Assembly (NCBI GenBank): GCA_964600865.1 | Contig: CAZRJP010000019.1 | Location: 1-14,730, forward strand | Direction: 5' to 3' | Source of the DNA: WJLC01 sp964600865 | GTDB taxonomy: Archaea; Nanobdellota; Nanobdellia; Pacearchaeales; GW2011-AR1 | Length of the DNA stretch: 14,730 nucleotides | Notes under the pieces: generated by a model | The model's input: only the letters and a program-made list of their open reading frames with translations | The model's database searches: none | What the model was told of the DNA's origin: nothing | Shown here: in pieces, positions 12,368 to 14,730 of the stretch | Layout of the letters: each line of letters opens with the position of its first letter | Numbering within the stretch: position 1 is the first letter of the stretch | Translations under genes and position numbers: made by a program

Positions 12368-12943
12368 ATGGCAAAAAGAATTTCTATTTATATTGATGGA
12401 GCTAATTTTGTTTATGGCATGAAAAGTCTAAGCCCAAAATATTCAGATTATCATTTTGATTTTGAAAGTTTTATTAAGAAAATTATTGGTGAAAATGACT
12501 TAATCGACATTCTTTATTATAATGCCTCATTAAAACAGGCTGTTAATCCTAGAAGATTTAAAGAACAGCAAAAACTTCTTGCAAGACTAAGAAAGATTAC
12601 AAAATGTAAGGTTGTTTTGTGCAAAAGACAAAAACGATTTAATAAAGACGAGGAGGAATATTACACAATTAAGGGCGATGATATCCATTTGGCCTTAGAT
12701 ATGTTAAATGATGCTTGGGAAAATAAATACGACAAGGTAATTTTATTTTCTGGCGATGGAGATTTTGCCCCATTATTAAAATATGTTAAGAATAAAAACA
12801 AAAGAGTTGAGGTCATTTCTTTTTATGAATTAGCTTCAAAAAATTTACTTAATGAGGCTGACAAATTTAGTTTTATTGATAGAAAAACAGCAAACAAGTT
12901 TTTTTGGAGAGATAAGAAGAAACAAAAGAAAACTAATAAATAG
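12368..12943 (+). CDS. NYN-domain (PIN-like, LabA/DUF88) nuclease, second copy
   Basis: This 191-residue paralogue of the protein at 3441-3986 probably cuts RNA. The acidic residues expected at a PIN-like site are present: Asp10 in IYIDGANF, Asp104/Asp105 and Asp111 in IKGDDIHLALDM, and Asp130/Asp132 in SGDGDF. The C-terminus ends in a very basic tail (RDKKKQKKTNK), likely to aid RNA binding. It is translated from an unusual structured leader with UUCG hairpins, which suggests post-transcriptional control. Its 3' end overlaps the convergent surface-protein gene by 11 bp. No antitoxin-like partner is adjacent on the same strand. Confidence 0.85.
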   Translation: MAKRISIYIDGANFVYGMKSLSPKYSDYHFDFESFIKKIIGENDLIDILYYNASLKQAVNPRRFKEQQKLLARLRKITKCKVVLCKRQKRFNKDEEEYYTIKGDDIHLALDMLNDAWENKYDKVILFSGDGDFAPLLKYVKNKNKRVEVISFYELASKNLLNEADKFSFIDRKTANKFFWRDKKKQKKTNK

Positions 12944-13538
12944 GAATTTCTATCATTTGGTTTTCTATTGGAGGAACAGAATCTATATAAATTAAGAGAT
13001 AAACTTTTTTATCTCTATCGTCAAAACATTCAGGACAAGAATACATATCTACTTTGACAATACATGAATTTCCAACTTTCAAATTTGGTTCGTTATTTTC
13101 AGTCCAGCCATTTCTACAAGAGATAAAATAATCCCTATTTTCCCAAGGAATTTTTATTTGTCTTTTGTAAACTAATTCTCCTTTTTCTTCACGATATAAA
13201 TCTATTTTCAGTATATCAAAATTACTTATGTCTGTTTTTCCAATATTAGTAAAGTTTATCTCAAAATCTATATCCTTATCTTCATTTAATTGTATATCTG
13301 CGGGAGAGATTGAAATTTCTAATAATTCATCGGAATTATTACTAAATGAGAAAATAATAATTCCACCCATTACTGCAATAATTATTGTAATACTAACTGC
13401 AAAAATATGCCAAAATCTCTGTTCTTTTTTTGATAAAGTTTCTTTTTCAATCTTATTAGAGATTTCTTTATGTTCTTTGCTAACTCCAAGAAGTTCTTTT
13501 AGTGTGGCTAAAATTTCCTTTAAAATATTTTCTTTCAT
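12933..13538 (-). CDS. single-pass membrane protein with extracellular domain, unknown function
   Basis: The 201-residue protein begins with about 40 charged, helix-prone residues inside the cell (LKEILATLKELLGVSKEHKE). One membrane helix follows (HIFAVSITIIIAVMGGIIIF, about 44-64). The outer domain of about 135 residues has a strand-rich pattern (LEISISPADIQL, DFEINFTNIGKTDISNFDI) like the CARDB/Ig-type domains of archaeal surface proteins. Four Cys in the outer part could form disulfides. No family is certain. It follows the gene at 13547-14185 by 8 bp and is probably co-transcribed with it. Confidence 0.75.
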   Translation of the reverse strand: MKENILKEILATLKELLGVSKEHKEISNKIEKETLSKKEQRFWHIFAVSITIIIAVMGGIIIFSFSNNSDELLEISISPADIQLNEDKDIDFEINFTNIGKTDISNFDILKIDLYREEKGELVYKRQIKIPWENRDYFISCRNGWTENNEPNLKVGNSCIVKVDMYSCPECFDDRDKKVYLLIYIDSVPPIENQMIEIPIY

Positions 13539-13546
13539 TTTAGAAA

Positions 13547-14185
13547 TTAATACTCATTACAATATTCTTCTGAAAGTTCACAAAGGACATTTATTGTAAT
13601 AGGGTAAGATTTGAGGTCTGTGTTAACATAAACCCACTTATCCTCAAAATTATCCCAATATTTTATTAATTTTACATATATGTATCCCTTATAAGAACCT
13701 ACCTTTGTTTTTGGGCTTATTGTAGCTCCGGAGTGAATTTCTTGAATATGCCTAGAATTGCCCTGAATAAAAATTTCATTACCTGAAAAAGATTCACAAT
13801 AACCATTATAACGTGAAATTGGATTATTACAATTAACTTCAACATAAATTTTCTCCTTATTATTATTTATTATCTCAATAAAATTATAATTATCATAAGG
13901 ACCGCCTTCTCCACTTAAATACACATTAATATCTTTTTCTCCTTCCATAGAAATTTCTAAATTATTAACATCAAAAATAGTTTTTTCAACTTCTTTATTG
14001 TCACAAACATCATTATAGTTTTTGTCTAAACAACATTCAGTTCCAACTTTAATATAGGGAGAATTACAAGTAATTTCATTTTGAGAATTGTTATCTGAAT
14101 TTGAGATAAAAATAACTCCGATAACAATAACTGCAATAACGGCTATTCCCATCCAAAGATAATTATTTTTATTCTGCTTTACCAT
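13547..14185 (-). CDS. membrane-anchored surface protein with Cys-rich N-terminal segment
   Basis: This 212-residue protein has one N-terminal membrane helix (LWMGIAVIAVIVIGVIFI) and an outer domain. Just outside the membrane is CNSPYIKVGTECCLDKNYND followed by VCD, a small Cys-rich segment common in surface proteins of DPANN-type archaea. The remainder is strand-rich with further Cys and ends in CELSEEYCNEY. The role is unknown; attachment or cell-envelope function is a guess. The TATA box at 14207-14214 lies 25 nt before the ATG (leaderless). The gene is first in a two-gene operon and divergent from the ribbon-helix-helix gene at 14295. Confidence 0.8.
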   Translation of the reverse strand: MVKQNKNNYLWMGIAVIAVIVIGVIFISNSDNNSQNEITCNSPYIKVGTECCLDKNYNDVCDNKEVEKTIFDVNNLEISMEGEKDINVYLSGEGGPYDNYNFIEIINNNKEKIYVEVNCNNPISRYNGYCESFSGNEIFIQGNSRHIQEIHSGATISPKTKVGSYKGYIYVKLIKYWDNFEDKWVYVNTDLKSYPITINVLCELSEEYCNEY

Positions 14186-14206
14186 ATTGATTTAATCAAA
14201 AAGGAT

Positions 14207-14214
14207 TTTATAAA
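14207..14214 (-). promoter_or_regulatory. TATA box of the surface-protein operon
   Basis: TTTATAAA is centred 25 nt from the ATG at 14185, predicting a leaderless transcript. Confidence 0.55.
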
Positions 14215-14268
14215 CCTTACTATGGGTTTACAATGTATTACCTATAGATAACCAAAAGAAGTTTTATA

Positions 14269-14293
14269 GTTAATCTGTTTAGTATAGATTAAC
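14269..14293 (+). promoter_or_regulatory. operator-like inverted repeat before the ribbon-helix-helix gene
   Basis: GTTAATCT (14269-14276) and AGATTAAC (14286-14293) are perfect reverse complements 9 nt apart. They end one base before the ATG at 14295 and follow a TATA-like TTTTATAG (14262-14269). Binding here would block transcription start. Self-repression by the ribbon-helix-helix product is the simplest reading. Confidence 0.55.
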
Positions 14294-14294
14294 G

Positions 14295-14462
14295 ATGGTT
14301 AGTAAATATACAAATGTCGCACTGCCAGAAGAACTAATTTCGGAAATTGATTTAGTTGTTAAGAAAAGTGGTTTGGGCTACACTTCTAGAGGGGAAATTG
14401 TAAAAGAAGCTGTGCGAAGATTTTTGAAAGAACTAGCTGAATATAAGCAAATTAAAAAATAA
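14295..14462 (+). CDS. small ribbon-helix-helix (CopG/Arc-type) DNA-binding protein
   Basis: This 55-residue protein begins MVSKYTNVALPEELISEID. A short beta strand (KYTNVALP), helix 1 (EELISEIDLVVKKSG) and helix 2 (SRGEIVKEAVRRFLKELAEY) match the ribbon-helix-helix fold, which binds palindromic DNA as a dimer. The 'YTSRGEIVKEAVRRFL' segment is the family signature. The length is typical for a stand-alone archaeal regulator. An 8+8 inverted repeat lies at the predicted start site, and the surface-protein operon is divergent 109 bp away, so it may control itself and perhaps that operon. No toxin gene follows. Confidence 0.85.
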   Translation: MVSKYTNVALPEELISEIDLVVKKSGLGYTSRGEIVKEAVRRFLKELAEYKQIKK

Positions 14463-14477
14463 AGAAAAAATTTGCTT

Positions 14478-14510
14478 AATTTTTCTAGAAGAAAAATTTT
14501 TGTTTTTTTG
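14478..14510 (+). terminator. hairpin and T run after the ribbon-helix-helix gene
   Basis: AATTTTTCT (14478-14486) and AGAAAAATT (14490-14498) form a 9-bp perfect stem with a 3-nt loop. TTTTGTTTTTTT follows, a good terminator layout. Confidence 0.55.
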
Positions 14511-14542
14511 GGCGGCGGAAAAAAGATTATTTCTAAATAAAT

Positions 14543-14730
14543 TGAAACGAAGTTTCACAAATTGTCTGAAGGACAGGCGCGCACCTCGTAACTGGGGCGG
14601 GTGGTCGGGGGATGGCTGAGAGAGATTTTAGCTATTTTTTACTTATGGATTTTAGGAGAATTAGAAATTTCGTTGAACGTCGATTTTAGGCAAAGTTTGG
14701 CTCGAGCTGGAACAGAACGATAGTGGAGTG
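14543..14730 (+). repeat. composite structured repeat with element E4, cut by the window edge
   Basis: The region holds TGAAAC-GAA-GTTTCA (14543-14557) and TGTCT-GAA-GGACA (14563-14575), then GGCGCGCACCTC (14576-14587), an exact inverted copy of 12141-12152. A G-rich motif (14594-14611) and GAGAGATTTTAG...GGAGAATTAGAAA, as beside E3, come next. From about 14683, GAACGTCGATTTTAGGCAAAG then CGAGCTGG resembles the start of E2 and E3. The element should continue past the edge, with a matching right half beyond 14730. Confidence 0.45.

Noticed and set aside
1..14730. Search for tRNA, rRNA and CRISPR arrays
   Set aside because: No T-arm-like GTTCRANYC with flanking cloverleaf, no rRNA-like conserved stretches, and no regularly spaced repeat with unique spacers were seen. 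The TTACGTA array is too short and too tightly spaced to be CRISPR.

Overview
The window looks like a piece of an AT-rich archaeal genome, most likely from a DPANN-type lineage (Woesearchaeota/Pacearchaeota-like). The signs are archaeal TATA boxes (TTTAAATA and variants) about 25 nt from many start codons, implying leaderless transcripts; an archaeal NadM; small NYN nucleases; and a membrane-anchored surface protein with the 'YxKVGxxCCLDxNxNxxCD' segment common in such genomes. No rRNA, tRNA or CRISPR array was seen. The lineage call is inference.

Layout. (1) 1-3990: a large secreted protein (minus), a small unknown gene divergent from an IS5-like transposase with no visible terminal repeats, and a NYN-domain nuclease (minus). 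(2) 4240-7090: a small unknown leaderless gene, then a minus-strand operon of an RlmN/Cfr-like radical SAM enzyme, NMN adenylyltransferase (nadM) and an NrtR-like Nudix/winged-helix protein. The operon starts at a promoter overlapped by a perfect 23-bp palindrome, the obvious operator candidate. (3) 7120-8260: a lone methyltransferase gene enclosed by structured repeats and a 13-nt inverted repeat. (4) 8400-11720: a candidate RiPP (ribosomally made, modified peptide) locus with a radical SAM/SPASM maturase carrying a PqqD-like tail, a 61-residue Cys-rich precursor, an HExxH metallopeptidase and a second radical SAM/SPASM enzyme. (5) 11680-12370: about 690 bases of structured, non-coding repeat DNA. 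(6) 12250-14510: a second NYN nuclease behind a structured leader, two membrane-anchored surface proteins, and a small ribbon-helix-helix regulator with its own operator. (7) 14510-14730: another repeat element running off the right edge.

The most unusual features are the RiPP locus and a family of large imperfect palindromes. The palindromes have ends AACATCG...CCTGTT and sit between gene blocks at 7173-7254, 7993-8130 and 11921-12025, with a likely fourth copy cut by the right edge. Three successive gene blocks (methyltransferase, RiPP locus, NYN/surface block) are each enclosed by a perfect inverted repeat of 11-13 nt. This suggests a cassette-like accessory region, perhaps comparable to integron gene cassettes, although no integrase is present in the window.
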